From: Streptomyces sp. TRM49041
GTDB lineage: Bacteria > Actinomycetota > Actinomycetes > Streptomycetales > Streptomycetaceae
DNA: 55,303 nt
NCBI RefSeq assembly: GCF_008271805.1
Contig: NZ_VSRY01000166.1
Coordinates: 1 to 55,303, forward strand
Direction: 5' to 3'
Positions 1-9,590 of this stretch are shown one piece after another; position 1 is the stretch's first letter, and every line of letters starts with the position of its first letter. The notes beneath the pieces were generated by a model that saw nothing but the letters and a program-made list of their open reading frames with translations, ran no database searches and was not told the origin of the DNA. The position numbers and the translations under genes are program-made.

Positions 1-394
1 CGGCGCGCCCGGCCGTGCGGGCCGCGCCCGTCTGCCGGGCGTCGGCGGTACGTCCGGTACCCGGCTCGGCACCCTGCCCATCACCACCACCGGCGGACGG
101 CCGGGCCGCCCCGGTGCCGGTCGCCTCCCCGCCCGCGTTCGCCCTGCCCCGGGCCTCACCGTGGGCGGCGGCGGCCGCCGGGTCCGTACCCGGCGCGGGT
201 CCGGGCCGGTGTCCCGGCTGGGACGGTACCGATGCGGACGCGGGTGCGCGGCCGGGATGGGCACGGCCGTGCGCCGGCGCGGCCTCGGCGGGGGTATCGG
301 CCGCCTCCGGGGCCTCCTGCCGGGGCCGGGTGCGTTCCTGGGGCCGGGCAGCGAGCGGCTGCCGACCTTCGTGGGAGGTGGGATGCTCCGTCAC
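1..394 (-). CDS. Partial Ala/Pro/Gly-rich ORF running off the left edge
   Basis: From a GTG at 394 a reverse-strand frame stays open to the window edge. It begins V-T-E-H-P-T-S-H-E and continues about 130 residues of Ala, Pro, Gly and Arg-rich low-complexity sequence, with no recognisable domain yet. A purine-rich stretch (GGACGGA) precedes the start. Such N-termini are common in Streptomyces regulatory or membrane proteins. From memory of gene order I would expect a SpoIIE-type phosphatase or similar next to the DUF402/fumC pair, but nothing visible proves that. The opposite strand also has open frames, so coding direction is not certain. Confidence 0.4.
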   Translation of the reverse strand, partial: MTEHPTSHEGRQPLAARPQERTRPRQEAPEAADTPAEAAPAHGRAHPGRAPASASVPSQPGHRPGPAPGTDPAAAAAHGEARGRANAGGEATGTGAARPSAGGGDGQGAEPGTGRTADARQTGAARTAGRA

Positions 395-641
395 GCGTGG
401 GATTCCGTCCGTCCGGGCCGGTTGGGCGATGCAATCGCTCTGTCAGGCGCTATACCCGCTCTGAGGGCGGCGTCGACAAGGGACGACGGATCCGTGCACA
501 CCTCGGGCACGGCTCCACCCCCCTCGTAGATGACTTACGGTCAGTTCGTGTCCTGTACTCGATGGTTACTGCTGCGGGGCCGCGTCGGCTGTCCGGCGGA
601 GGACGATCCTACGGTTTCCCCCCAGGGGCGCATCAAGGGTC

Positions 642-1376
642 TCATGGAGCCGTGTGCGCCGGGGTGCGATCCCAGTCGGCCGGCAGCTCCGGAACGGTCC
701 ACCGGGGGTCCGGACGCCAGTTCTCCCAGCCGTCCGCGAAGGGCGGCCCCCAGGCCCGGATCACCTCCAGGGCGGCCTCACCGGCCTCCCGTACCCGCCG
801 GGCCTGCGCGGCGTCCATGAGTCCCGCCCGCTGGGCCTGCGCGAACTCGTCCTCGTCGCGCCAGAGCCAGCTGCGGTCGGGGTAGACCGAGATGTCGAGG
901 AAGTGGTCCTCGGAGTCCACGCCCCCCGTCCACCGAACGCGTGGCGCCTCCAAGTTGACGTACCAGCTGCGGAACTCCCAGCCGCGCTCCCAGAACAGCC
1001 ACACCGACCACGGGTCCGCTGGGCGGGCCAGCTTCAGGACGCCCATGCCGGTCCAGGGCGCCCGCGTGGTGGTGCGCGGCGCGGTGTACCGGGTGGCGAG
1101 CGGCTCGTCGTGCACGGGCGTACCGTCCACCAGCACGGGCTTGACGCACTCGGTGCCGGGCGCCATCCACACGGCGAGCAGGTCGGCGGTGTCCTGGACG
1201 ACGGTCACGGGCCGGCAGATGTGGACGTGGCCGCCGCCGTTGTCCCGGTACCGCCACAGGATCCGGTCGCCAGACGACCAGCGCGCGCCACCGGTGCCCG
1301 GTCCGCCCGCCTCGCCCGCGCCGCCCGCCGCCCCGCCCGCCGCTCCTGGCACTGAGCCTGTCGTGTCCGCTGTCAT
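642..1376 (-). CDS. DUF402 domain protein
   Basis: This 244-residue protein has an Ala/Gly-rich N-terminal 30 residues and then a DUF402 fold. The middle shows the family pattern: W-Y-V-N-L-E, then D-H-F-L-D and the acidic block W-R-D-E-D-E-F. These residues form the metal/phosphate-binding face in DUF402 enzymes such as FomD, a nucleotidyl-phosphonate hydrolase. The physiological substrate of the housekeeping Streptomyces member is not known to me. It lies just downstream of fumC on the same strand with about 110 bp between them, so read-through is possible. The family call is solid; the reaction is inference. Confidence 0.85.
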   Translation of the reverse strand: MTADTTGSVPGAAGGAAGGAGEAGGPGTGGARWSSGDRILWRYRDNGGGHVHICRPVTVVQDTADLLAVWMAPGTECVKPVLVDGTPVHDEPLATRYTAPRTTTRAPWTGMGVLKLARPADPWSVWLFWERGWEFRSWYVNLEAPRVRWTGGVDSEDHFLDISVYPDRSWLWRDEDEFAQAQRAGLMDAAQARRVREAGEAALEVIRAWGPPFADGWENWRPDPRWTVPELPADWDRTPAHTAP

Positions 1377-1488
1377 GCGCAGATCTTAGGCGCGCTCCGT
1401 GGCGTACGTCCGCGATCCCGGTCACGGACGACGGGCGCCCCGGACGCCGACACAGCAGGTCAGAGGCGGGCCACCGACCCGGCGCCGG

Positions 1489-2889
1489 TCAGGGGCGGGT
1501 CATCCGCAGCACGTCCAGCGCCTCGTCGAGCTGCTGGACGGTGAGGTCGCCCCGCTCCACGTACCCCGACTCCAGCACTACCTCGCGGATCGTCTTCCGC
1601 TCGGCCAGCGACCTCTTCGCGACCTTCGCGGCCTCCTCGTACCCGATGTACCGGTTGAGCGGTGTGACCACGGACGGGGACGACTCGGCGTACTCCCGCG
1701 CCCGCTCGGCGTTCGCGGTGATCCCGTCGACCGTACGGTCCGCCAGCAGGCGCGCGGCGTTGGCGAGGAGCCGGATGGACTCCAGCAGGTTCTTCGCCAT
1801 GACCGGAAGCATCACGTTCAGCTCGAAGTTCCCCGCGGCGCCGGCCGTCGCGACAGTCGTGTCGTTGCCGGTGACCTGCGCGGCGACCATCAGGACCGCC
1901 TCGGGGACCACCGGATTGACCTTGCCGGGCATGATCGACGAGCCGGGCTGGAGGTCGGGGAGGTTGATCTCGGCCAGGCCGGTGCGGGGGCCGGAGGCCA
2001 TCCACCGGAGATCGTTGGCGATCTTGGTGAGGGAGACCGCGACCGTACGGAGCTGCCCGGACGTCTCCACGAGCCCGTCCCGCGCCCCCTGTGCCTCGAA
2101 GTGGTCGCGAGCCTCGGTCAGCGGCAGCCCGGTGGCGCGGGCGACCTCGGCGATGACGGCGGCGGAGAACCCGGGCGGTGTGTTGATGCCCGTACCGACC
2201 GCCGTTCCGCCCAGGGGCAGTTCGGCGAGACGGGGCAGGGCGGCCCGCAGCCGCTCGACGCCGTACCGGACCTGCGCCGCGTAGCCTCCGAACTCCTGAC
2301 CCAGCGTCACGGGCGTCGCGTCCATCAGATGTGTACGGCCCGACTTGACCACGTTCTCGAATTCGGCTGATTTCCGCCCCAGGGCGCCGGCCAGATGGTC
2401 CAGCGCGGGGATGAGGTCCTCGGTCACGGCGGCGGTGGCCGCGATGTGGATGGAGGACGGGAAGACGTCGTTGGACGACTGGGACGCGTTGACGTGGTCG
2501 TTGGGGTGGACGTCGCGGCCGTCACCGAGCCGTTCGCCCGCGAGTGTGGCGAGCACCTCGTTCATGTTCATGTTGGACGACGTGCCCGATCCGGTCTGGA
2601 AGACGTCGACCGGGAAGTGGTCGTCCCAGCGCCCCTCCGCGACCTCGGCGGCCGCCTCCTGGACGGCCCGGGCGATGTCCGCCTCCAGGACACCGAGCTC
2701 CGCGTTCACCTTGGCTGCGGCGGCCTTGACGCGTGCCAGGGCCGCGATGTGGGCGCGCTCCAGGCGCTGGCCCGAGAGGGGGAAGTTCTCCACGGCCCGC
2801 TGGGTCTGGGCGCGCCACTTGGCGTGTGCGGGGACCCGCACCTCACCCATCGAGTCGTGCTCCGTCCGGTACTCGCCTGCGTCGGTCAT
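1489..2889 (-). CDS. fumC: Class II fumarate hydratase
   Basis: FumC interconverts fumarate and malate in the TCA cycle as an iron-independent cytosolic homotetramer. The 466-residue protein is the usual length (E. coli about 467). It shows the superfamily signature G-S-S-I-M-P-G-K-V-N-P near residue 320, the T-G-S-G-T-S-S-N-M-N-M-N substrate loop near 100 and the G-R-T-H-L-M-D-A-T-P block near 190. The frame is open further upstream, but the ATG at 2889 is preceded by GGGAGG with 8 bp spacing and gives the family N-terminus M-T-D-A-G-E. A class I fumarase lies 1.8 kb away on the same strand, so the organism carries both enzyme types side by side. Confidence 0.97.
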   Translation of the reverse strand: MTDAGEYRTEHDSMGEVRVPAHAKWRAQTQRAVENFPLSGQRLERAHIAALARVKAAAAKVNAELGVLEADIARAVQEAAAEVAEGRWDDHFPVDVFQTGSGTSSNMNMNEVLATLAGERLGDGRDVHPNDHVNASQSSNDVFPSSIHIAATAAVTEDLIPALDHLAGALGRKSAEFENVVKSGRTHLMDATPVTLGQEFGGYAAQVRYGVERLRAALPRLAELPLGGTAVGTGINTPPGFSAAVIAEVARATGLPLTEARDHFEAQGARDGLVETSGQLRTVAVSLTKIANDLRWMASGPRTGLAEINLPDLQPGSSIMPGKVNPVVPEAVLMVAAQVTGNDTTVATAGAAGNFELNVMLPVMAKNLLESIRLLANAARLLADRTVDGITANAERAREYAESSPSVVTPLNRYIGYEEAAKVAKRSLAERKTIREVVLESGYVERGDLTVQQLDEALDVLRMTRP

Positions 2890-2913
2890 CGTCCCAACCT
2901 CCCTGGAAAGTTG

Positions 2914-2947
2914 AGCACTTGTCTTGTTCGTTCTATTCCCAAGTGCT
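2914..2947. promoter_or_regulatory. Inverted repeat in the divergent fumC / SGNH hydrolase intergenic region
   Basis: AGCACTTG (2914-2921) and CAAGTGCT (2940-2947) form a perfect 8-bp inverted repeat with an 18-bp spacer, in the only gap between two divergent genes. It could be an operator for either gene. No matching regulator is apparent nearby. Confidence 0.45.
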
Positions 2948-2994
2948 TTACCGGCCAGTAAAAACCGTGGGTAACCCCACATCCAGGAGGCGCA

Positions 2995-4518
2995 ATGGCG
3001 CGCACCAGACTGAAACTCAGATGTACGGTTGCGGCGGCCGCCGCGCTCGCGGCCGCCGTGTCCGGGCTGACCGTGGCCCCTACCGCGACAGCGGCCGATT
3101 CCGGACGGTCCGTCACCTCCGCGGCCCTTCCCGCCGAGCTGGAGCGCATCCGAGCGGCCGAGGCCACCGCACTGTACGGCAGCCCTGTCGAGCGTCCGCT
3201 CGACGAGCGCAAGAGCGCGCTCATCTCCCTCGGCGACAGCGAGATCTCCGGCGAGGGTGTCGGTACGTACGAGCCCGGCACGGACGGCCCCGACAACTGG
3301 TGCCACCGCTCACCCGACGCGGCCATCCACCGCACCGGCATCCCCGCCGACGTCACCTACAACGTCGCCTGCTCCGGCGCGTCCACCGGCAACATCCGCA
3401 TCGGAGGCTCGAAGCAGTACGCCGACGAGCTGGTGCAGAGCGACAGCCTCGCCGTCAAGGCGCGCAACACCCGAGTCAAGATGGTCCTGCTGGTCGCCGG
3501 CGCCAACGACGACCTCCGGTTCGGCCCCGTGATGACCGACTGTGTCACCCGCTACGTCCTGCTCCAGGGCCCGTGCGAGCCGAAGTACGCGTCCGGCTGG
3601 CAGTCCCGCGTCGACGGCCTCGTCCCCAAGGTCGAGCAGACCGTACGCGACCTGCGCACCGTGATGCGCGACGCCGGATACGCCGACGGCGACTACAAGC
3701 TCGTCGTGATGAGCTACCCGAGCCCCATCGGCCCGGACTTCCGGGACAACCCGAACTTCCCCGGCAAGCTCCTCTGCGGTGGCCTGGGCTACGACTCCGA
3801 CACCGTCTGGGGCCGCAACACCGCCGTACCCGCGTTCGAGCGCGGGATCCGCGAGGTGGCCGCGAACACGGGCGCCGTCTACCTCGACGCCTCGCGCCTC
3901 TTCCACGGGCGCGAGGTCTGCATGGACGAGACCTGGGCGCGCGGACTGTACATCGACCTGTCCAAGTTCCCCTGGGACGAGAACTCCGTCCGCCAGTCCT
4001 TCCACCCCAACAAGGGCGGCCACGGTGCCTTCGCCTCCTGCCTCACGCAGCTGTACGAGGCCCGGGTGCGGGAGGCGAGCTGCGCCGACCCGGCGTCCAC
4101 GGGCAAGCCGGTGCTGTGGTCCGGCGCGTGGGACGACAAGTTCGCCCCGCTGAAGAACGCCGCCACGAACAGCTGTGTGGACGTCGACGGCGCCGTCACC
4201 CGCAACGGCACGGCCGTCCTCGGCTGGCCCTGCCACGGCGGGCGCAACCAGAACTGGTGGTACGACAGCGAGCGGGGCTCGCTGCACACCGCGCTCACCC
4301 ATGACCGCTGCCTGGACGTGCCGTCCGCGCGCTACGAGGCGGGCGCGGCGCTCATCGTCTGGAACTGCTCGGGCGCCGCGAACCAGAAGTTCGTCCGCAC
4401 GGGCGAGACCCTGCGTCCGTCGGCCGCGCCGAATCTGTGCGTGACGCTGGCGTCGGCCAAGGACCGGCTGCGGCTGCAGCCGTGCGCGCCGGGGTCGGCG
4501 AACCAGCGGTTCGCGTAG
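2995..4518 (+). CDS. Secreted SGNH/GDSL-type hydrolase with C-terminal ricin B-type lectin domain
   Basis: The 507-residue protein begins with an Arg/Lys-rich n-region, an Ala-rich hydrophobic core and an A-T-A-A cleavage region near residue 34, so it should be exported. The catalytic part starts with the block-I motif S-L-G-D-S-E (Ser nucleophile about residue 82), has G-A-N-D near 170 and ends in F-H-P-N near 340, carrying the catalytic His. From about residue 370 a ricin-B/CBM13-like domain follows, with repeated C-L-D-V, W-N-C and N-Q-K-F/N-Q-R-F motifs. It is probably an extracellular esterase or lipase tethered to a carbohydrate. AGGAGG lies 4 bp before the ATG. The exact substrate is unknown. 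Confidence 0.9.
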   Translation: MARTRLKLRCTVAAAAALAAAVSGLTVAPTATAADSGRSVTSAALPAELERIRAAEATALYGSPVERPLDERKSALISLGDSEISGEGVGTYEPGTDGPDNWCHRSPDAAIHRTGIPADVTYNVACSGASTGNIRIGGSKQYADELVQSDSLAVKARNTRVKMVLLVAGANDDLRFGPVMTDCVTRYVLLQGPCEPKYASGWQSRVDGLVPKVEQTVRDLRTVMRDAGYADGDYKLVVMSYPSPIGPDFRDNPNFPGKLLCGGLGYDSDTVWGRNTAVPAFERGIREVAANTGAVYLDASRLFHGREVCMDETWARGLYIDLSKFPWDENSVRQSFHPNKGGHGAFASCLTQLYEARVREASCADPASTGKPVLWSGAWDDKFAPLKNAATNSCVDVDGAVTRNGTAVLGWPCHGGRNQNWWYDSERGSLHTALTHDRCLDVPSARYEAGAALIVWNCSGAANQKFVRTGETLRPSAAPNLCVTLASAKDRLRLQPCAPGSANQRFA

Positions 4519-4535
4519 CGGGGTCCGTCCCCGAA

Positions 4536-4556
4536 TCCGGGGGCTCTGCCCCCGGA
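4536..4556. terminator. Hairpin between convergent SGNH hydrolase and fumarase genes
   Basis: TCCGGGGGC and GCCCCCGGA form a perfect 9-bp stem around a TCT loop, 18 bp after the SGNH hydrolase stop. There is no T-tract, as is usual for actinobacterial terminators. Confidence 0.6.
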
Positions 4557-4563
4557 CCCCCGC

Positions 4564-4612
4564 TCCTCAAGCGCCGGAGGGGCCGAACGCCGGCCCGTCC
4601 GGCGCTTGAGGA
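4564..4612. repeat. Interspersed palindromic repeat (CCTCAAGCGCCGGA type)
   Basis: TCCTCAAGCGCCGGA (4564-4578) and TCCGGCGCTTGAGGA (4598-4612) make a perfect 15-bp inverted repeat with a 19-nt loop. I recall this sequence as a common dispersed extragenic palindrome in Streptomyces genomes. Here it sits between convergent genes. Confidence 0.7.
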
Positions 4613-4640
4613 CGAGCGCCGTCAGGCGCGGAACGGGGGC

Positions 4641-4659
4641 CTGGGGGCGAAGCCCCCAG
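4641..4659. terminator. Short GC hairpin downstream of class I fumarase
   Basis: CTGGGGGC and GCCCCCAG form a perfect 8-bp stem with a GAA loop, 40 bp beyond the fumB stop. It probably serves fumB termination together with the adjacent palindromes. Confidence 0.5.
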
Positions 4660-4698
4660 TGACGGGAAGGGGCGGGGTGGGGATGTCCCCGGCTGGGT

Positions 4699-6360
<1,662 letters not shown>

Positions 6361-6475
6361 GACGGCCATTCCTCACTCGGCGGACAGCTGCGCGGCCTCC
6401 TTTGGCAACGCGTCCACAAGCGTAGAGCGCCCGCGGGGCACCGAGGCTGTGAGGTAGGGCTCATCCCGCTCTAGT

Positions 6476-6489
6476 CGCGATCTATCGCG
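6476..6489. promoter_or_regulatory. CGCGAT-CT-ATCGCG palindrome upstream of the DUF1707 gene
   Basis: A perfect 6-2-6 inverted repeat lies 18 bp before the DUF1707 start, in the divergent gap with fumB. TATCGCG/CGCGATA-type palindromes are typical of PadR- or GntR-like operators in actinobacteria, so it may be an operator. No regulator gene is adjacent. Confidence 0.4.
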
Positions 6490-6507
6490 TATCGCTACCC
6501 TGGGGAG

Positions 6508-7194
6508 ATGGACCTCGAAAAGCAGCCCCAGGAGCCTTCCGCCACCCCGGCGATCCGGGCCTCGGACGCCGACCGTGACCGGATCGCGGACATCCTCCGC
6601 GAGGCCCTGGCCGAGGGGCGGCTCGACACCGAGGAGCACGCGGAGCGCGTCGACGCCGCGTACCGCGCGAAGACCGTCGCCGAGCTGGAACCGCTCGTAC
6701 GCGACCTCCCCGCCACCCGCCAGGCCCCCGGTGTGCCGGCGGCGGCACAGGCGCACGGACAAGGACACGGATACGGATACGGTCCCGGCGAGACCGCCGA
6801 CGGCCGGGCGGAGAGCCTGGTCGCGGTGTTCTCCAGCAACACGCGCCGGGGGCGGTGGCGCATCGGCCCCAGGACCACCGCGTTCTCCCTCTTCGGCAAC
6901 ATCGAGATCGACCTCACCGAGGCCACCTTCAGCCAGCGGCTCACCACCATCAACGCCACCTCCGTCTTCGGCAACGTCGAGGTCCGCGTCCCCGAGAACA
7001 TCTCCCTGCGCGGCAACGGCACCGGGGTCTTCGGCAACTTCGAGGTCGTCACCCTCGAAGCCGACGACCCCGAGGCCCCCGTCGTGGTCGTCAACGGCTA
7101 CTCGGTCTTCGGGAACGTGGAGGCGCGGCCCAAGCGCGGCAAGCGGATCGCGGACCTCCTCCACGACAAGCTCCGCAAGCATCTGGAGCACTGA
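6508..7194 (+). CDS. DUF1707 protein with LiaF-like C-terminal domain
   Basis: The N-terminal 55 residues carry the DUF1707 signature (I-R-A-S-D-A-D-R-D, then a run of helices with R-L-D-T-E-E-H-A-E-R). A linker rich in Gln/Gly follows, then a beta-rich LiaF/DUF2154-like domain with repeated V-F-G-N-V-E and L-F-G-N-I-E strands from about residue 125. No transmembrane helix is visible, so it may be cytosolic or membrane-associated. GGGGAG precedes the ATG. Family members are often linked to cell-envelope stress, but a role here is inference. Confidence 0.88.
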   Translation: MDLEKQPQEPSATPAIRASDADRDRIADILREALAEGRLDTEEHAERVDAAYRAKTVAELEPLVRDLPATRQAPGVPAAAQAHGQGHGYGYGPGETADGRAESLVAVFSSNTRRGRWRIGPRTTAFSLFGNIEIDLTEATFSQRLTTINATSVFGNVEVRVPENISLRGNGTGVFGNFEVVTLEADDPEAPVVVVNGYSVFGNVEARPKRGKRIADLLHDKLRKHLEH

Positions 7195-7332
7195 GGTGCA
7201 CCGTCGACTTTCGGCCGTACCGCATTTCGCGCCCTGGAAGGCGACGCCACGCAGTGCATAGGCGTGCGCACAGCGGGTAGGGCTTGCTGCATCGTCTCTC
7301 TCGCTCGCGTAAGCCGTCGTCAGGAGTAGACC

Positions 7333-7707
7333 GTGCTGCAACTGCCGCATCAGCCCCTCCAGATCGCCGCCGTCCCGTCCCAGCGTGTTCCGGCGCGGGA
7401 GGACGAGGCCGGTCCCTGGCACACGGAGGCGGTGTGCCGCCGCGACGAAGCGGGACTGTTCTTCGCCCCGTCCAAGGAGCCCACGGCCGCCCGGCTCGCC
7501 CGGGAGGAGGCCGCCAAGCGGGTCTGCGCCCGCTGCCCGGTCATGGTCGAGTGCCGGGAACACGCCCTTCTCCAGCCCGAGCCGTACGGCGTGTGGGGCG
7601 GCCTGACCGCGGCAGAGCGCCGCGTCGTGCTGGCCCGCCGTCGGCGCCGCGAGATGGAGCTGAAGAAGGCGGCGTCGGCCGGCCAGCAGATCGCCGCCGC
7701 CGGCTGA
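7333..7707 (+). CDS. wblI: WhiB-like [4Fe-4S] transcription factor (WblI-like)
   Basis: This 124-residue protein has the four Wbl cysteines C35, C65, C68 and C74 (C-X29-C-X2-C-X5-C), which bind a redox- or NO-sensitive [4Fe-4S] cluster. The G-V-W-G-G turn follows at 86-90, with a basic C-terminal R-R-R-R-R-E tract for DNA contact. Wbl proteins act as redox-responsive partners of the principal sigma factor. AGGAG lies 6 bp before the GTG start. The symbol rests on position between the fumarase/DUF1707 genes and glpX as I recall it in S. coelicolor; the family is certain, the paralogue assignment less so. Confidence 0.92.
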   Translation: MLQLPHQPLQIAAVPSQRVPAREDEAGPWHTEAVCRRDEAGLFFAPSKEPTAARLAREEAAKRVCARCPVMVECREHALLQPEPYGVWGGLTAAERRVVLARRRRREMELKKAASAGQQIAAAG

Positions 7708-7747
7708 CCGCATCGCGCACGCGGCGGCGGTACGGACGGCACGAGAA

Positions 7748-7777
7748 GGGGCGCTCCCACCGCACTGGGAGCGCCCC
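7748..7777 (+). terminator. Rho-independent-type terminator after the wbl gene
   Basis: GGGGCGCTCCCA (7748-7759) and TGGGAGCGCCCC (7766-7777) form a perfect 12-bp stem with a 6-nt loop followed by TCTTCG, 40 bp after the wbl stop. Confidence 0.85.
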
Positions 7778-7830
7778 TCTTCGTACCGCTGTCCGTCGTA
7801 CCGCGTCCGCGTCCGCCTCCGCGCTCTGCT

Positions 7831-7870
7831 GCCTGGCCTGGCCTGGCCTGGCCTGGTCTGGTCTGGCCCG
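7831..7870. repeat. Pentanucleotide tandem repeat (GCCTG)5(GTCTG)2
   Basis: Five exact GCCTG units and two GTCTG variants, followed by degenerate GCCCG/GCCGG units, fill the short gap between the wbl terminator and the glpX stop. It is non-coding and probably prone to slippage. Confidence 0.85.
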
Positions 7871-7896
7871 GCCGGGCGGGGTCCGCTACCGCGCCG

Positions 7897-8928
7897 CTAC
7901 TTCGCCCGGTCGAAGTCGATCTGGCTGTAGGCGCGCAGCTTGGACAGCCGGTGCGTCGAGTCGATCTGCCGGATCGTGCCGGACTTCGAGCGCATCACGA
8001 GCGACGAGGTCGTCGCCGTCTCCGAGCGGTAGCGCACGCCGCGCAGCAGCTCGCCGTCGGTGATGCCGGTCGCGACGAAGAACACGTTGTCACCGCGGAC
8101 CAGGTCGTCCGTGGACAGGACGCGGTCCAGGTCGTGGCCCGCGTCGATGGCGCGCTGCCGCTCCTCGTCGTCCTTCGGCCACAGCTTGCCCTGGATGACA
8201 CCGCCCAGGCACTTGATCGCGCAGGCGCTGATGATCCCCTCGGGCGTGCCGCCGATGCCCATGAGCAGGTCCACGCCGGTGCCCTCGCGGACCGCCATGA
8301 TCGAGCCGGCGACATCGCCGTCCGAGATGAACTTGATACGGGCGCCGGTCTCCCGGATCTCCTTGACGATGCCCTCGTGACGCGGGCGGTCCAGGATGAC
8401 GACCGTGACGTCCGCGGGATTCATGCTCTTCGCCTTGGCGACGCGGCGGATGTTCACCGACACCGGCGCGTCGATGTCGACGAAGTCGGCCGCCTCGGGC
8501 CCGGTGACCAGCTTGTCCATGTAGAACACGGCGGACGGGTCGAACATGGCGCCGCGGTCGGCGGCGGCCAGGACGGCGATCGCGTTGGGCATGCCCTTGG
8601 CGTTCAGCGTCGTACCGTCGATCGGGTCGACGGCGATGTCGCACTCGGCGCCGGTCCCGTCGCCGATGCGCTCGCCGTTGAACAGCATCGGCGCCTCGTC
8701 CTTCTCGCCCTCGCCGATGACGACGACGCCGTTCATCGACACGGTGGAGACGAGGGTGCGCATGGCGCGTACGGCCGCGCCGTCGGCGCCGTTCTTGTCG
8801 CCGCGGCCGACCCAGCGGCCCGCCGCCATGGCGGCGGCCTCGGTCACCCGGACGAGCTCCAGGGCGAGGTTGCGGTCGGGAGCCTCGGGAGATACCTCGA
8901 GTTCGGACGGCAGATGATGCTCGGTCAT
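7897..8928 (-). CDS. glpX: Class II fructose-1,6-bisphosphatase
   Basis: GlpX hydrolyses fructose-1,6-bisphosphate in gluconeogenesis. The 343-residue protein is of normal length and shows the Li-sensitive phosphatase metal site: I-G-E-G-E-K-D-E near 72-79 and D-P-I-D-G-T-T near residue 101. Later it has K-F-I-S-D-G-D-V-A-G and G-I-G-G-T-P-E-G-I. AAAGGTG precedes the ATG at 8928. Actinomycetes commonly lack class I FBPase, so this is probably the main gluconeogenic enzyme. It is divergent from the DUF4245 gene. Confidence 0.96.
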   Translation of the reverse strand: MTEHHLPSELEVSPEAPDRNLALELVRVTEAAAMAAGRWVGRGDKNGADGAAVRAMRTLVSTVSMNGVVVIGEGEKDEAPMLFNGERIGDGTGAECDIAVDPIDGTTLNAKGMPNAIAVLAAADRGAMFDPSAVFYMDKLVTGPEAADFVDIDAPVSVNIRRVAKAKSMNPADVTVVILDRPRHEGIVKEIRETGARIKFISDGDVAGSIMAVREGTGVDLLMGIGGTPEGIISACAIKCLGGVIQGKLWPKDDEERQRAIDAGHDLDRVLSTDDLVRGDNVFFVATGITDGELLRGVRYRSETATTSSLVMRSKSGTIRQIDSTHRLSKLRAYSQIDFDRAK

Positions 8929-9055
8929 CGGAGCGCACCTTTCTGTACGGCGACGGCCGGTGGTGAAGAGGGTGCTGCGACTCTATCGGTACGTCGACAA
9001 ATTGAGCAGAGGGGCCCACGCATGAGCAGGACGCCCTGATGCGACGATAGGGGGC

Positions 9056-9580
9056 GTGGCAGGTATGCGAGGCAAGCAGACAGTGCGCGGGATGTTCCAG
9101 TCGATGGCGGTCATCTGCGCCTTCGCGGGAGTCATCTATCTCTTCGTCCCGCACGACGAGAACGCCGACCCGCTCCAGCCGGTCGACTACCGCGTCGAGC
9201 TCGTGACGGCACAGCGCGCCGCACCCTACCCGGTGCTGGCGCCCGAGGGCCTGCCCGAGGACTGGCGGCCCACCTCGGTGTCGTACAGCCGTCAGAACGA
9301 CGACTCCTGGCACCTCGGCTATCTGACGCCGGAGCGCGAGTACGTGGCCGTCGAGCAGTCCACCGCGCCCGCCGGGAAGTACATCGTCAAGGTCAGCCAC
9401 GAGGCCCGGGACACGGGCGAGGTCCAGCAGGTCGCCGGGCGCCCCTGGCAGCGCTGGGAGGGCCCGAAGTACGACGCGCTTGTGCTGCGCGAGGACGGGG
9501 TGACCACGGTGGTCACCGGCACGGCGTCCTTCGAGCGGCTGGGCGAGATGGCCGCGGCGCTGAAGGCGAAGCAGGGCTGA
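9056..9580 (+). CDS. DUF4245 membrane-anchored protein
   Basis: The 174-residue protein has one N-terminal hydrophobic helix (about residues 14-31, V-I-C-A-F-A-G-V-I-Y-L-F-V) after a basic segment, consistent with an anchored protein whose domain faces outside. The soluble part matches the actinobacterial DUF4245 family. GGGGG lies before the GTG at 9056; an ATG three codons later is an alternative start. Function is unknown. It commonly sits between glpX and ppgK in Streptomyces as I recall. Confidence 0.85.
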   Translation: MAGMRGKQTVRGMFQSMAVICAFAGVIYLFVPHDENADPLQPVDYRVELVTAQRAAPYPVLAPEGLPEDWRPTSVSYSRQNDDSWHLGYLTPEREYVAVEQSTAPAGKYIVKVSHEARDTGEVQQVAGRPWQRWEGPKYDALVLREDGVTTVVTGTASFERLGEMAAALKAKQG

Positions 9581-9590
9581 TAAGCCCGGG

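Noticed and set aside
2890..3306. N-terminal extension of FumC by about 140 residues
   Set aside because: It overlaps the SGNH hydrolase on the other strand and lacks fumarase homology; the RBS fits the ATG at 2889.
7801..7870. Coding potential in the repeat region before glpX
   Set aside because: A simple pentanucleotide array with no conserved product; frames are shadows.
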